From NCBI RefSeq assembly GCF_003968755.1, contig NZ_RYDL01000003.1, positions 124,001-188,000 of the forward strand: 64,000 bases of DNA, written 5' to 3'. Shown one piece after another: positions 26,578-36,203 of this stretch. A model generated the notes under the pieces. That model was not told where the DNA came from. It saw only the letters and a program-made list of their open reading frames with translations, and did not search any database. The stretch comes from Flavobacterium sp. RSP15 (GTDB lineage: Bacteria > Bacteroidota > Bacteroidia > Flavobacteriales > Flavobacteriaceae). The position numbers and the translations under genes are program-made. Position 1 is the first letter of the stretch; every line of letters begins with the position of its first letter.

Positions 26578-28968
26578 ATGAAACGCACAATTAAAAAAGT
26601 TGCAGTGATTGGATCCGGAATTATGGGTTCAGGAATTGCTTGTCATTTTGCTAACATTGGAGTTGAAGTCCTGTTATTAGATATTGTTCCAAGAGAACTT
26701 ACCGAAGCGGAAGCTAAAAAAGGACTGACTTTAGAAAGCAAAATCGTTAGAAACCGATTGGTAAATGAGCATTTGGCCAATTCCCTGAAATCGAAACCCT
26801 CTCCTATTTACAATCCAAAATTTGCCAGCAGAATTACTACTGGAAATACCACAGATGACATGGCGCAAATCGCTACTGTGGATTGGATTATTGAAGTTGT
26901 TGTAGAACGGTTAGACATCAAGAAAATGGTTTTTGAACAAATTGAAAAATTCAGAAAACCGGGAACTCTAGTAACTTCAAACACATCTGGAATTCCAATT
27001 CACTTTATGAGTGAAGGACGAAGCGACGATTTCCAAAAGCATTTCTGCGGGACACACTTTTTTAACCCTGCGCGTTATTTGAAATTATTCGAAATCATTC
27101 CTGGCCCGCACACAGTATCGGAAGTTTTGGATTTTCTTACGGATTATGGATCCAAATTCTTGGGTAAAACTTCGGTCGTGGCCAAAGATACTCCAGCGTT
27201 TATTGGAAACCGAATCGGGATTTATGGGATTCAAAGTTTGTTTCATTTAGTTAAAGAAATGGGATTGACGATTGAAGAAGTGGATAAATTGACCGGTCCA
27301 GTTATTGGAAGACCAAAGTCAGCTACTTTCAGAACTGTTGACGTAGTTGGATTGGATACTTTGGTGCACGTTGCCAACGGAATCTACGAAAATTGTCCGA
27401 ATGACGAACAACACCATTTGTTTAAATTGCCGGATTTTGTCAACAAAATGATGGAGAACAAATGGTTGGGAAGCAAAACTGGTCAAGGTTTTTATAAAAA
27501 AGTAGACAAGGATATTTTATCATTGGATTTAGATACTTTAGAATATCGTCCGGCTAAAAGAGCGTCTTTCGCCACTTTAGAACTGACAAAAACGATTGAT
27601 AAACCTATTGATCGTTTTAAAGTTTTGGTAAAAGGAAAAGATAAAGCAGGCGAATTTTACCGTAAAAGTTTTGCGGGAATGTTTGCTTACGTTTCCAACA
27701 GAATTCCTGAAATTTCAGATGAATTATACAAGATTGACGATGCCATGAAAGCCGGTTTTGGATGGGAAAATGGTCCTTTCGAAATTTGGGACGCCATTGG
27801 TGTTGCCAAAGGAATCGAAATGATGAAAGCGGAAGGCCTTGAACCAGCTGCTTGGGTAACTGATATGCTTGCTAATGGAACTAAAAGTTTCTATTCAATA
27901 AAAGAAGGTGCTACTTATTTTTATGATATTCCAACAAAATCTGCAACTAAGGTTCCTGGTCAGGATGCCTTTATTATCCTGAACAACATACGCGAAAGCA
28001 AAAAAGTGTGGAGCAATAGCGGCGCTATTATTCAAGATTTAGGAGATGGAATTTTGAACTTAGAATTCCAGTCTAAAATGAATACGATTGGTGGCGATGT
28101 TTTACAGGCGATCAACAAAGCGATTGACTTATCTGAAAAAGAATATCAAGGATTGGTTATTGGAAATCAGGCAGCGAATTTCTCTGTGGGTGCTAACATA
28201 GGAATGATTTTCATGATGGCCGTCGAGCAAGAATACGACGAGCTGAATATGGCCATCAAAATGTTCCAAGACACAATGATGCGCGTGCGCTACTCCGGAA
28301 TTCCAGTTGTGGTTGCGCCACACGGAATGACTTTTGGCGGTGGTTGCGAAATGAGCTTACACGCTGATAAAGTTGTTGCTGCAGCCGAAACGTATATGGG
28401 ATTAGTTGAATTTGGCGTTGGAGTTATTCCTGGCGGTGGCGGATCTAAAGAGATGGCATTGCGTGCTGCAGATTTATTCCATAAAAATGATGTGGAGTTG
28501 AACGTATTGCAAGAATATTTCTTGACGATCGCTATGGCAAAAGTATCTACTTCAGGTTACGAAGCTTTTGATACCGGACTTTTACAACACGGAAAAGATA
28601 TCATCGTTGTGAATAAAGACCGTCAGATTGCTGAAGCAAAGAAACACGCTTTATTAATGGCAGAAGCAGGTTACACACAACCAATTCGCAGAAGCGACGT
28701 AAAAGTTCTTGGAAAACAAGCTTTGGGAATGTTCTTAGTAGGAACAGACCAAATGGAAGCCGGTAAATACATCTCAGAACACGACAAGAAAATCGCTAAC
28801 AAACTGGCTTATGTTATGGCTGGTGGAGATTTATCAGAACCAACTTTAGTAACCGAACAATATTTATTGGATCTGGAACGTGAAGCATTCTTATCTCTTT
28901 GTACAGAAAGAAAAACATTAGAAAGAATCCAGTTTATGTTAACCAAAGGGAAACCGTTACGCAATTAG
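26578..28968 (+). CDS. 3-hydroxyacyl-CoA dehydrogenase/enoyl-CoA hydratase, FadN-like
   Basis: Bifunctional beta-oxidation enzyme: hydration of enoyl-CoA and NAD-dependent oxidation of 3-hydroxyacyl-CoA. The 796-residue chain starts with the dehydrogenase (VIGSGIMGSGIACHFAN, residues 10-26; catalytic region CGTHFFNPARYLKLFEI). It ends with a crotonase-like domain (about 430-700; oxyanion-type segments NFSVGANIG and FGGGCEMSLHAD). Dehydrogenase-first order matches Bacillus FadN and not E. coli FadB. The thiolase and acyl-CoA dehydrogenase follow on the same strand. Confidence 0.93.
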   Translation: MKRTIKKVAVIGSGIMGSGIACHFANIGVEVLLLDIVPRELTEAEAKKGLTLESKIVRNRLVNEHLANSLKSKPSPIYNPKFASRITTGNTTDDMAQIATVDWIIEVVVERLDIKKMVFEQIEKFRKPGTLVTSNTSGIPIHFMSEGRSDDFQKHFCGTHFFNPARYLKLFEIIPGPHTVSEVLDFLTDYGSKFLGKTSVVAKDTPAFIGNRIGIYGIQSLFHLVKEMGLTIEEVDKLTGPVIGRPKSATFRTVDVVGLDTLVHVANGIYENCPNDEQHHLFKLPDFVNKMMENKWLGSKTGQGFYKKVDKDILSLDLDTLEYRPAKRASFATLELTKTIDKPIDRFKVLVKGKDKAGEFYRKSFAGMFAYVSNRIPEISDELYKIDDAMKAGFGWENGPFEIWDAIGVAKGIEMMKAEGLEPAAWVTDMLANGTKSFYSIKEGATYFYDIPTKSATKVPGQDAFIILNNIRESKKVWSNSGAIIQDLGDGILNLEFQSKMNTIGGDVLQAINKAIDLSEKEYQGLVIGNQAANFSVGANIGMIFMMAVEQEYDELNMAIKMFQDTMMRVRYSGIPVVVAPHGMTFGGGCEMSLHADKVVAAAETYMGLVEFGVGVIPGGGGSKEMALRAADLFHKNDVELNVLQEYFLTIAMAKVSTSGYEAFDTGLLQHGKDIIVVNKDRQIAEAKKHALLMAEAGYTQPIRRSDVKVLGKQALGMFLVGTDQMEAGKYISEHDKKIANKLAYVMAGGDLSEPTLVTEQYLLDLEREAFLSLCTERKTLERIQFMLTKGKPLRN

Positions 28969-29030
28969 AAATTTGAGTATTAAGATTTGAGTATAAAGTA
29001 TCAAGAGTCAGTAATTAAAGTAAAACAATT
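28969..29030. repeat. AT-rich simple repeat before the S23 gene
   Basis: TTGAGTATTAAGATTTGAGTA and neighbours consist of degenerate GTATTAAG/TTGAGTAT units. Inverted versions occur after the S23 gene at 29415-29490, so the gene is bracketed by related sequence. Confidence 0.45.
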
Positions 29031-29387
29031 ATGCACCGATTTGAAAAATTAAAAATCTGGCAAAAAGCAATGGACATTACTGAAAATGTTTACCGTGCCT
29101 GCATTACTCTACCTCAAGAAGAAAAATTCAATCTTACAAGTCAAATGAAAAGATGTTCTGTTTCAATACCTTCAAATATTGCTGAAGGATCTGGAAGAAA
29201 TTCTAAAAATGAATTTGCACATTTTTTAGGAATTGCAAATGGTTCAACTTTTGAATTGATCACTCAATTAATGATTTCTAAACGTCTTGGATTAATAGAT
29301 GAAGAAATAATTACACCAATAATAAATGAATTAGTCGAAGTGAGTAATATGAATTTCGCACTTCAAAAAACACTGAGAAACCAATAA
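29031..29387 (+). CDS. Four-helix-bundle protein (23S rRNA intervening-sequence/S23 type)
   Basis: A 118-residue protein with the family signature: N-terminal FEKLKIWQKAMDITENVY, central LTSQMKRCSVSIPSNIAEGS and GRNSKNEFAHFLGIANGST, and a C-terminal helix. This family is encoded by intervening sequences of 23S rRNA genes and also stands alone in many genomes; it is related to the Avd accessory protein. No enzymatic function is known. It splits fadN from fadA, is bracketed by AT-rich repeat tracts, and has nothing to do with beta-oxidation as far as known. This suggests insertion into the operon. Confidence 0.92.
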   Translation: MHRFEKLKIWQKAMDITENVYRACITLPQEEKFNLTSQMKRCSVSIPSNIAEGSGRNSKNEFAHFLGIANGSTFELITQLMISKRLGLIDEEIITPIINELVEVSNMNFALQKTLRNQ

Positions 29388-29414
29388 TTATAAAGAAAAA
29401 GAAATAAGAAAATA

Positions 29415-29490
29415 GAATTAAGTATTAAACCAAAAAGTCTTAAACTAATTCCAAAATCTTAATACTTAATACTTAAAATCTTAATACATT
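29415..29490. repeat. AT-rich simple repeat after the S23 gene
   Basis: Units such as CTTAATACTTAATACTTAA recur, complementary in wording to the tract before the gene (GTATTAAG units). It ends just before the fadA start. Confidence 0.5.
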
Positions 29491-29496
29491 TTTGCA

Positions 29497-30678
29497 ATGA
29501 AAACAGCCTATATAGTAAAAGCATACAGAACAGCCGTGGGGAAAGCCCCAAAAGGCGTGTTTAGATTTAAACGTCCTGATGAATTGGCAGCAGAAACCAT
29601 TCAGTTTATGATGAATGAGTTGCCTGATTTTGACAAAAAACGTATCGATGACGTGATGGTAGGAAATGCCATGCCAGAAGCAGAACAAGGACTAAACGTG
29701 GGACGATTAATTTCCTTAATGGGATTGAAAATTGAAGATGTACCAGGTGTAACCGTAAACCGTTATTGCGCGTCAGGATTAGAAACAATTGGTATGGCTA
29801 CAGCCAAAATTCAATCGGGAATGGCAGATTGTATTATTGCCGGTGGTGCCGAGAGCATGAGTTTTATTCCAATGGGAGGGTACAAACCAACACCGGATTA
29901 TGCTGTTGCAAAAGCGGGGAACGAAGATTACTATTGGGGAATGGGGCTAACTGCAGAAGCTGTTGCCAAACAATTCAATGTGTCTCGTGCAGACCAAGAT
30001 GAGTTTGCTTACAACTCACACCTGAAAGCTCTTAAAGCACAAGCCGAAGGCAAATTTGACAAACAAATTGTTCCTATTACGGTAGAACAAACATTTATCA
30101 ATGAAAATGGTAAAAAAGAAACCAAATCCTATATCGTAAATAAAGATGAAGGCCCGAGAGCTGGAACTTCAGTAGAAGCTTTGGCAGGACTGAGACCGGT
30201 TTTTGAAGCAAACGGAAGCGTTACCGCAGGAAACTCCTCTCAAATGAGTGATGGAGCAGCTTTTGTTTTAATCATGAGCGAAGAAATGGTTAAGGAATTG
30301 AACCTTACTCCTATCGCTCGTTTGGTGAACTTCGCCTCGGCAGGAGTCGAACCAAGAATCATGGGAATTGGACCGGTAAAAGCGATTCCAAAAGCATTGA
30401 AACAAGCCGGATTAACATTAAATGATGTTGATTTAATTGAGTTAAACGAAGCTTTTGCCTCACAATCGTTAGCCGTTATTCGTGAATTAGGATTGAATCC
30501 TGATATCGTAAACGTCAACGGTGGAGCAATTGCAATGGGACATCCACTAGGCTGTACCGGAGCAAAACTGTCTGTTCAACTCTTCGACGAAATGAAAAAA
30601 AGAGGCAACAAATACGGAATTGTGAGTATGTGTGTGGGAACTGGACAAGGAACTGCTGGGGTTTACGAACTTTTGTAG
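29497..30678 (+). CDS. fadA: Acetyl-CoA C-acyltransferase (3-ketoacyl-CoA thiolase)
   Basis: Cleaves 3-ketoacyl-CoA with CoA to acetyl-CoA and a shortened acyl-CoA. The 393-residue chain has the nucleophilic C91 in NRYCASGLETIG, GGAESMSFIPMGG, the substrate histidine in NGGAIAMGHPLGCTGAK, and the second cysteine in CVGTGQG. It belongs to the type I degradative thiolases by context with the FadN- and FadE-like proteins. The start ATG at 29497 follows the AT-rich repeat tract directly, so its translation signals differ from those of an ordinary operon junction. Confidence 0.94.
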   Translation: MKTAYIVKAYRTAVGKAPKGVFRFKRPDELAAETIQFMMNELPDFDKKRIDDVMVGNAMPEAEQGLNVGRLISLMGLKIEDVPGVTVNRYCASGLETIGMATAKIQSGMADCIIAGGAESMSFIPMGGYKPTPDYAVAKAGNEDYYWGMGLTAEAVAKQFNVSRADQDEFAYNSHLKALKAQAEGKFDKQIVPITVEQTFINENGKKETKSYIVNKDEGPRAGTSVEALAGLRPVFEANGSVTAGNSSQMSDGAAFVLIMSEEMVKELNLTPIARLVNFASAGVEPRIMGIGPVKAIPKALKQAGLTLNDVDLIELNEAFASQSLAVIRELGLNPDIVNVNGGAIAMGHPLGCTGAKLSVQLFDEMKKRGNKYGIVSMCVGTGQGTAGVYELL

Positions 30679-30697
30679 TCAAAGATTTCCATCCGTT

Positions 30698-30774
30698 TGT
30701 CATTCCGACAAAGAAGGAATCTTTACTATTAATGCAGAATTAGCTACTGAGATTCCTCCTTGTTTGGAGTGACA
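30698..30774. repeat. Imperfect inverted repeat between fadA and fadE
   Basis: The left arm (30698-30722, starting TGTCATTCCGACAAAG) and the right arm (ending GGAGTGACA at 30774) are reverse complements at about 20 of 25 positions, separated by about 27 bp. It resembles mobile palindromic elements with a GTCATTCCGAC...GGAATCT theme found in many Bacteroidota intergenic regions (from memory). It could form a hairpin in the operon transcript. Confidence 0.6.
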
Positions 30775-30825
30775 ATATTGACAATTCAATTTATAAATAA
30801 AATTCATCATTTAAAATAACAAGAA

Positions 30826-32631
30826 ATGGCAGATACAATTGAAAAAAACGTAACCCGTGGCGGTCAGTTTTTAGTTAAACAAACAAAGTGCGAAGATATC
30901 TTTACACCAGAAGATTTTTCAGAAGAGCAATTAATGATGCGTGACTCTGTAAAAGAATTTGTAGATAAAGAATTGTGGGCACACAAAGATCGTTTTGAGA
31001 AAAAGGATTATGCGTATACACAAGAAACTATGAAAAAAGCTGGGGACTTAGGCCTTTTAGGAGTTGCTGTACCTGAAGCTTATGGTGGATTAGGAATGGG
31101 ATTTGTATCAACAATGTTGGTTTGTGATTATATTTCGGGAGCAACGGGTTCTTTCTCGACTGCTTTTGGAGCACATACTGGAATTGGAACGATGCCAATC
31201 ACTTTGTACGGAACAGAAGAACAAAAACAAAAATACGTACCTAAATTAGCTTCTGGCGAATGGTTTGGCGCGTATTGTTTGACAGAACCAGGCGCAGGAT
31301 CTGATGCTAATTCTGGTAAAACAAAAGCCGTTTTATCAGAAGATGGAACACATTACAAAATCACAGGACAAAAAATGTGGATTTCGAATGCCGGATTTTG
31401 TTCTTTGTTTATCGTTTTTGCCCGTATTGGCGATGACAAAAACATCACCGGTTTTATCCTTGAAAACACTCCAGATAACGGAATTTCAATGGGTGAAGAA
31501 GAGCATAAATTAGGGATTCGTGCATCTTCTACACGTCAGGTTTTCTTCAGCGAAACAAAAGTTCCTGTAGAAAACATGTTGTCCGAAAGAGGAAACGGTT
31601 TCAAAATTGCCATGAACGCTTTGAACGTAGGTCGCATCAAATTAGCAGCTGCTTGTTTGGATGCACAGCGCAGAGTTATTTCAGGTTCAGTGAAATATGC
31701 GAATGAAAGAATCCAGTTCAATACTGCGATTTCTCAGTTTGGTGCTATCCGTGCAAAACTAGCAGAAATGGCTACAAGTTGTTACGCTGGAGAAAGCGCT
31801 TCTTACCGTGCTGCTAAAGATATTGAAGATAGAATCTCCGCTCGTGAAGCGGAAGGAATTTCACATCAAGAAGCAGAATTGAAAGGCGTCGAAGAATATG
31901 CTATTGAATGTTCTATCCTAAAAGTAGCGGTTTCTGAAGATGTACAAAACTGTGCTGATGAAGGAATTCAAATCTTTGGTGGAATGGGATTCTCTGAGGA
32001 CACTCCGATGGAAAGTGCATGGAGAGATGCTAGAATTGCCCGTATTTACGAAGGAACTAACGAAATCAACAGAATGCTTTCAGTAGGGATGTTGATTAAA
32101 AAAGCGATGAAAGGTCATGTAGATTTATTAGGTCCTGCTTCAAAAGTACAAGAAGAATTAATGGGAATTCCATCTTTTGAAACTCCTGATTATTCTGAAT
32201 TGTTTGCTGAGGAAAAAGAAATGATTGGCAAATTGAAAAAAGCATTCTTAATGGTTGCTGGTGGAGCGGTTCAAAAATATGGTCCAGATTTAGATGCACA
32301 CCAACAATTATTGATGGCTGCTTCAGATATTTTGATCGAAATCTATATGGCTGAAAGTACAATCCTTAGAACGGAGAAATTAGCCAAAAAAGAAGGAGAA
32401 ACTAAAGTACAAGAACAAATCGCAATGGCCAAATTATACTTGTACAAAGCCGTAGATATTGTTACTCAAAAAGGAAAAGAAAGTGTTATTTCCTTTGCTG
32501 AAGGCGATGAACAACGTATGATGTTGATGGGATTACGTCGTTTTACTAAATATACAAATATGCCAAATGTTGTAGGATTAAGAGAAACAATAACGGTTAA
32601 ATTAGTAGCTGAAAACGAATATTGTTTTTAA
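30826..32631 (+). CDS. Acyl-CoA dehydrogenase
   Basis: Flavoprotein for the first oxidation step of beta-oxidation. The 601-residue chain has the core dehydrogenase fold at residues 25-430: YGGLGMGFVSTMLVCDYIS, the FAD/substrate segment CLTEPGAGSDAN, KMWISNAGF, and FGGMGFSEDTPMESAWRDAR with IYEGTNEINRM. An extra helical C-terminal domain of about 170 residues matches the FadE-type long acyl-CoA dehydrogenases of Bacillus and Bacteroidota. It is the last gene of the marR-led operon and ends before a terminator. Confidence 0.94.
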   Translation: MADTIEKNVTRGGQFLVKQTKCEDIFTPEDFSEEQLMMRDSVKEFVDKELWAHKDRFEKKDYAYTQETMKKAGDLGLLGVAVPEAYGGLGMGFVSTMLVCDYISGATGSFSTAFGAHTGIGTMPITLYGTEEQKQKYVPKLASGEWFGAYCLTEPGAGSDANSGKTKAVLSEDGTHYKITGQKMWISNAGFCSLFIVFARIGDDKNITGFILENTPDNGISMGEEEHKLGIRASSTRQVFFSETKVPVENMLSERGNGFKIAMNALNVGRIKLAAACLDAQRRVISGSVKYANERIQFNTAISQFGAIRAKLAEMATSCYAGESASYRAAKDIEDRISAREAEGISHQEAELKGVEEYAIECSILKVAVSEDVQNCADEGIQIFGGMGFSEDTPMESAWRDARIARIYEGTNEINRMLSVGMLIKKAMKGHVDLLGPASKVQEELMGIPSFETPDYSELFAEEKEMIGKLKKAFLMVAGGAVQKYGPDLDAHQQLLMAASDILIEIYMAESTILRTEKLAKKEGETKVQEQIAMAKLYLYKAVDIVTQKGKESVISFAEGDEQRMMLMGLRRFTKYTNMPNVVGLRETITVKLVAENEYCF

Positions 32632-32663
32632 TTACAAAGATCTTTTTATTGCTTTAATTGAAA

Positions 32664-32696
32664 CAAAAACCACTCGCAGCTGCGGGTGGTTTTTTG
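32664..32696 (+). terminator. Terminator of the beta-oxidation operon
   Basis: AAAACCACTCGCAG pairs with CTGCGGGTGGTTTT with one G-T pair, followed by Ts. Confidence 0.85.
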
Positions 32697-32786
32697 CTTT
32701 TATACCAATAAGATCTAAAGAGAGATACAAACTACTTCATTTTTATTGCCTATATTTATCCACAATCACCCTTTAACTTCTTTTTA

Positions 32787-35700
32787 ATGTATAAAAAAAC
32801 AAGCTTATTTCTACTCGTATTTTCTTTTATTTCTAACATCTATGGACAGGAAAAGCCGAAATGGGATGTCGCAAAACCTGGAAAAGAATTCAATTACAAG
32901 ACCCATAAATTTACCACATCCGAAGGAACTTGGATGAACCTCGATGTGAGTCCAGACGGGAAAACTATCGTTTTTGATCTCTTGGGAGATATTTACCAGA
33001 TGCCTATAACAGGCGGAACAGCAAAAATACTTCGTTCCGGTATTCCTTTTGAAGTACAACCCAGATTCAGCCCTGACGGAAAACACATATCGTTCACTAG
33101 CGATGCTGGTGGTGGCGATAATATTTGGATCATGAAAGCTGATGGAAGTGATTCAAAGCAAGTTACTAAAGAAGATTTTCAACTACTGAACAATGCGACT
33201 TGGATGCCCAACGGCAATTATCTGGTCGCAAGAAAACACTTTACATCAAGCCGTTCTCTTGGCGCTGGTGAAATGTGGCAATACCACATTAGCGGTGGTA
33301 GTGGCGTACAATTGACCAAACGAAAAAACGACCAGCAAGATGTTAACGAACCTGTAATTTCTCCTGATGGCAAATACATGTATTACAGTGAAGACGTTTC
33401 TCCCGGTGGTTATTTCAAATACAATAAAGATCCTAACAGTGAAATCTATGCCATCAATCGCTATGATTTTGAAACGGGCAAAATAGAAAAAATTACCGGT
33501 GGACCAGGAGGCGCCGCTCGACCACAAATTTCAAGAGATGGTAAACTGTTAGCGTATGTAAAACGAGTGCGTACCGCAACGGTTTTGTATGTTCATAATT
33601 TAGAAACAGGTGAAGAAGGTCCCGTTTATGATAAACTTAACAAAGATCAACAAACCGCTTGGGCATTGTTTGGCGTGTATCCTAATTTCAATTGGATGCC
33701 CAACAATGAAGACATTATAATTTGGACCGGAGGTAAAATTCAAAAAATAAATACAAAAACAAATCAGATAACAGAGATTCCTTTCACAGCCGAAGTTGCC
33801 ATTGACATTGCAGATCGTGTTCATTCTGAGACTCCAATAACTGACACTGACTTTACAGTAAAAATGATCCGTGATGCTGTAACCGCTCCCGATGGAAAAA
33901 CAGTAGTCTTTAGAGCTTTAGGATATTTATGGACTAAAAGCTTGCCTAATGGAAGTCCAAAACGATTGACTACAGATACTGATTTTGAAGCAGAACCTAC
34001 TTTTACCGCTAATGGAAAAGAAATAATTTATGTTAGTTGGAACGATACTAATTTAGGAGCCATCAAAAAATTTAATTTAGAAAGTAAAAAATCTGTTAAA
34101 TTAACCTCTGAAAAAGGAATTTACAGAACACCAAGTCTCTCTCCTGACCAAAAAACAATTGTCTACGTCAAGGAAGGCGGGAATATGGATCAAGGTTTTG
34201 CTTTTTCAAAAAAACCAGGGATTTACACCATGAATGTTACAGGTGACAAATCAAAATTTATTACCTCAAAAGGAGAATATCCTGTATTTACTAAAGAAGG
34301 AAATCGTATTTTCTTCCAAACTGGGGGTGTGTTTTTTGGGGATTTAACCAAAGGACTCAAGAGTGTTGATCTTAACGGAAAAGAAGAACGCACCCATATT
34401 AAATCCAAATATGCCAACCGATTGGTACCCAGTCCAGACAATCAGTGGATCGCTTTCACCCATTTACACAAAGCTTATGTGGCTCCATTAAACATCAACG
34501 GCCAAGAAGTAGATTTGGACGAAAAAACTAAGAATGTCCCTGTGTCAGAATTGTCAAAAGAGGCTGGAATTAATTTACATTGGTCACCCAATAGTAAAAA
34601 CGTGATGTGGATGTTAGGCAATACTTATTTTTCGAATGCCGTAAAAAACAGATTTACTTTTTTACCGGATTCACCTGAAAAAGTTGAAAAACCATCTGAT
34701 ATGGGTATTAAAATAGATTTAAAATCAAAAGTTGATAAACCAAAAGGCAGAATTGCCCTAACGAATGCTCGTATCATCACTATGGACGGCGACAAAGTGA
34801 TTGAAAACGGTAGTATAATAATCAATGAAAATCGTATTGAAGCCATTGGTAATGCAAGTGACATTCGTATTCCTGAAACGGCTATGGTTTATGACCTGAC
34901 TGGTAAAACTATTATGCCCGGAATGGTAGATGCTCATGCCCACGTAGGTGCTTTTCGTTATGGATTAACCACACAACAAAATTGGCCTTTCTATGCAAAT
35001 TTAGCCTTTGGAGTAACGACATCGCATGATCCGTCTTCTAACACGGAATCTATTTTTACCCTTTCGGAAATGGTAAAAAGTGGTGCCATTGTAGGACCCC
35101 GAATATATTCAACCGGATTTATTTTGTACGGTGCCGAAGGAGACTTTAAAGCAGTTGTCAATAATCTTGATGATGCTCGTTTTGCGGTAAAACGGACCAA
35201 AGTTTTTGGAGCCCTTTCCGTAAAAAGCTATAATCAACCAAGACGAGACCAACGCCAGCAGGTACTACAAGCAGCAAGAGAAGAAGAAATTAATGTGGTA
35301 CCAGAAGGCGGCTCGACCTTTTTTACTAACATGACCATGGTGATTGACGGTCATACCGGAGTGGAACACAATATACCAGTAGCACCCGTTTATAAAGATG
35401 TACTCGAACTTTGGGGCACCAGTAAAGTAGGCTATACTCCTACCCTAATCGTAAATTATGGCGGATTGAATGCCGAATATTATTGGTATCAAAAAACAAA
35501 TGTTTGGGAAAACAAAAAACTACTCCAATTCACCCCAAGGGCCGTAATTGATTCCCGCTCGAGATACCGCATGATGGCTCCTGATGAAGAGTATGAAAAC
35601 GATCATATTTTGACCTCTAAAACCGTGAAAACGCTTGCTGACAATGGCGTAAAAGTCAATATGGGAGCACACGGACAGTTGCAAGGAATGGGAGCACACT

Positions 35701-36071
35701 GGGAATTATGGAGTATACAGCAAGGTGGAATGAGCAATTTAGAAAGTTTGAAAACAGCCACCATTAATGCAGCTAATTATATCGGAGCCGGAAAAGACAT
35801 TGGTTCATTAGAAACCGGAAAATTAGCTGACATTTTAGTTTTGGATAAAAACCCATTAGAAAACATCCAAAACTCCAATACATTATTGTATACCATCGCA
35901 AATGGCCGAATGTACGAATCCGAAACAATGAATGAAATAGGTAACGAACCTAAAAAAAGACAAAATTTTTATTGGGAAAACAACGCATACAATGCTAATT
36001 TCCCATGGCATGAGGAGTCCAATAGCTTTATGCATCAACAATGTTGTAGTTCTGGCTTTAGCCACAACTAA
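32787..36071 (+). CDS. Exported PD40 beta-propeller/amidohydrolase fusion
   Basis: A 1094-residue exported protein: signal peptide residues 1-20 (LLVFSFISNIYGQ), then TolB-like PD40 repeats to about residue 640 with recurring SPDGK and ISRDGK strand motifs. A metal-dependent amidohydrolase domain covers about 660-1065. The domain starts TNARIITMDGD, has the metal pair H717 and H719 in MVDAHAHVG, later HTGVEHN and NMGAHGQLQGMG, and closes with TGKLADILVLDKNP. The propeller may gate access, as in tricorn or DPP-type peptidases. Substrates of this fusion family are mostly unknown; a dipeptidase or imidazolonepropionase-like role is possible. Confidence 0.88.
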   Translation: MYKKTSLFLLVFSFISNIYGQEKPKWDVAKPGKEFNYKTHKFTTSEGTWMNLDVSPDGKTIVFDLLGDIYQMPITGGTAKILRSGIPFEVQPRFSPDGKHISFTSDAGGGDNIWIMKADGSDSKQVTKEDFQLLNNATWMPNGNYLVARKHFTSSRSLGAGEMWQYHISGGSGVQLTKRKNDQQDVNEPVISPDGKYMYYSEDVSPGGYFKYNKDPNSEIYAINRYDFETGKIEKITGGPGGAARPQISRDGKLLAYVKRVRTATVLYVHNLETGEEGPVYDKLNKDQQTAWALFGVYPNFNWMPNNEDIIIWTGGKIQKINTKTNQITEIPFTAEVAIDIADRVHSETPITDTDFTVKMIRDAVTAPDGKTVVFRALGYLWTKSLPNGSPKRLTTDTDFEAEPTFTANGKEIIYVSWNDTNLGAIKKFNLESKKSVKLTSEKGIYRTPSLSPDQKTIVYVKEGGNMDQGFAFSKKPGIYTMNVTGDKSKFITSKGEYPVFTKEGNRIFFQTGGVFFGDLTKGLKSVDLNGKEERTHIKSKYANRLVPSPDNQWIAFTHLHKAYVAPLNINGQEVDLDEKTKNVPVSELSKEAGINLHWSPNSKNVMWMLGNTYFSNAVKNRFTFLPDSPEKVEKPSDMGIKIDLKSKVDKPKGRIALTNARIITMDGDKVIENGSIIINENRIEAIGNASDIRIPETAMVYDLTGKTIMPGMVDAHAHVGAFRYGLTTQQNWPFYANLAFGVTTSHDPSSNTESIFTLSEMVKSGAIVGPRIYSTGFILYGAEGDFKAVVNNLDDARFAVKRTKVFGALSVKSYNQPRRDQRQQVLQAAREEEINVVPEGGSTFFTNMTMVIDGHTGVEHNIPVAPVYKDVLELWGTSKVGYTPTLIVNYGGLNAEYYWYQKTNVWENKKLLQFTPRAVIDSRSRYRMMAPDEEYENDHILTSKTVKTLADNGVKVNMGAHGQLQGMGAHWELWSIQQGGMSNLESLKTATINAANYIGAGKDIGSLETGKLADILVLDKNPLENIQNSNTLLYTIANGRMYESETMNEIGNEPKKRQNFYWENNAYNANFPWHEESNSFMHQQCCSSGFSHN

Positions 36072-36088
36072 GAATTAATTTTAAACTA

Positions 36089-36121
36089 AAAAAACCATTC
36101 GCTAAACGAATGGTTTTTTTG
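36089..36121. terminator. Terminator after the amidohydrolase gene
   Basis: AAAACCATTCG pairs with CGAATGGTTTT around CTAAA. A and T runs on both sides allow use by the convergent universal stress gene too. Confidence 0.85.
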
Positions 36122-36203
36122 TTTAAATTCAACTTGTTAAAAAATACCTGGTTCGGTTTTTTTTAAATCTTGTCAATTCCCTTTAAAATGTGACGTATTA
36201 GTA

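Noticed and set aside
29473..29688. Minus-strand frame over the fadA start
   Set aside because: Shadow of the fadA gene with no recognisable motif.
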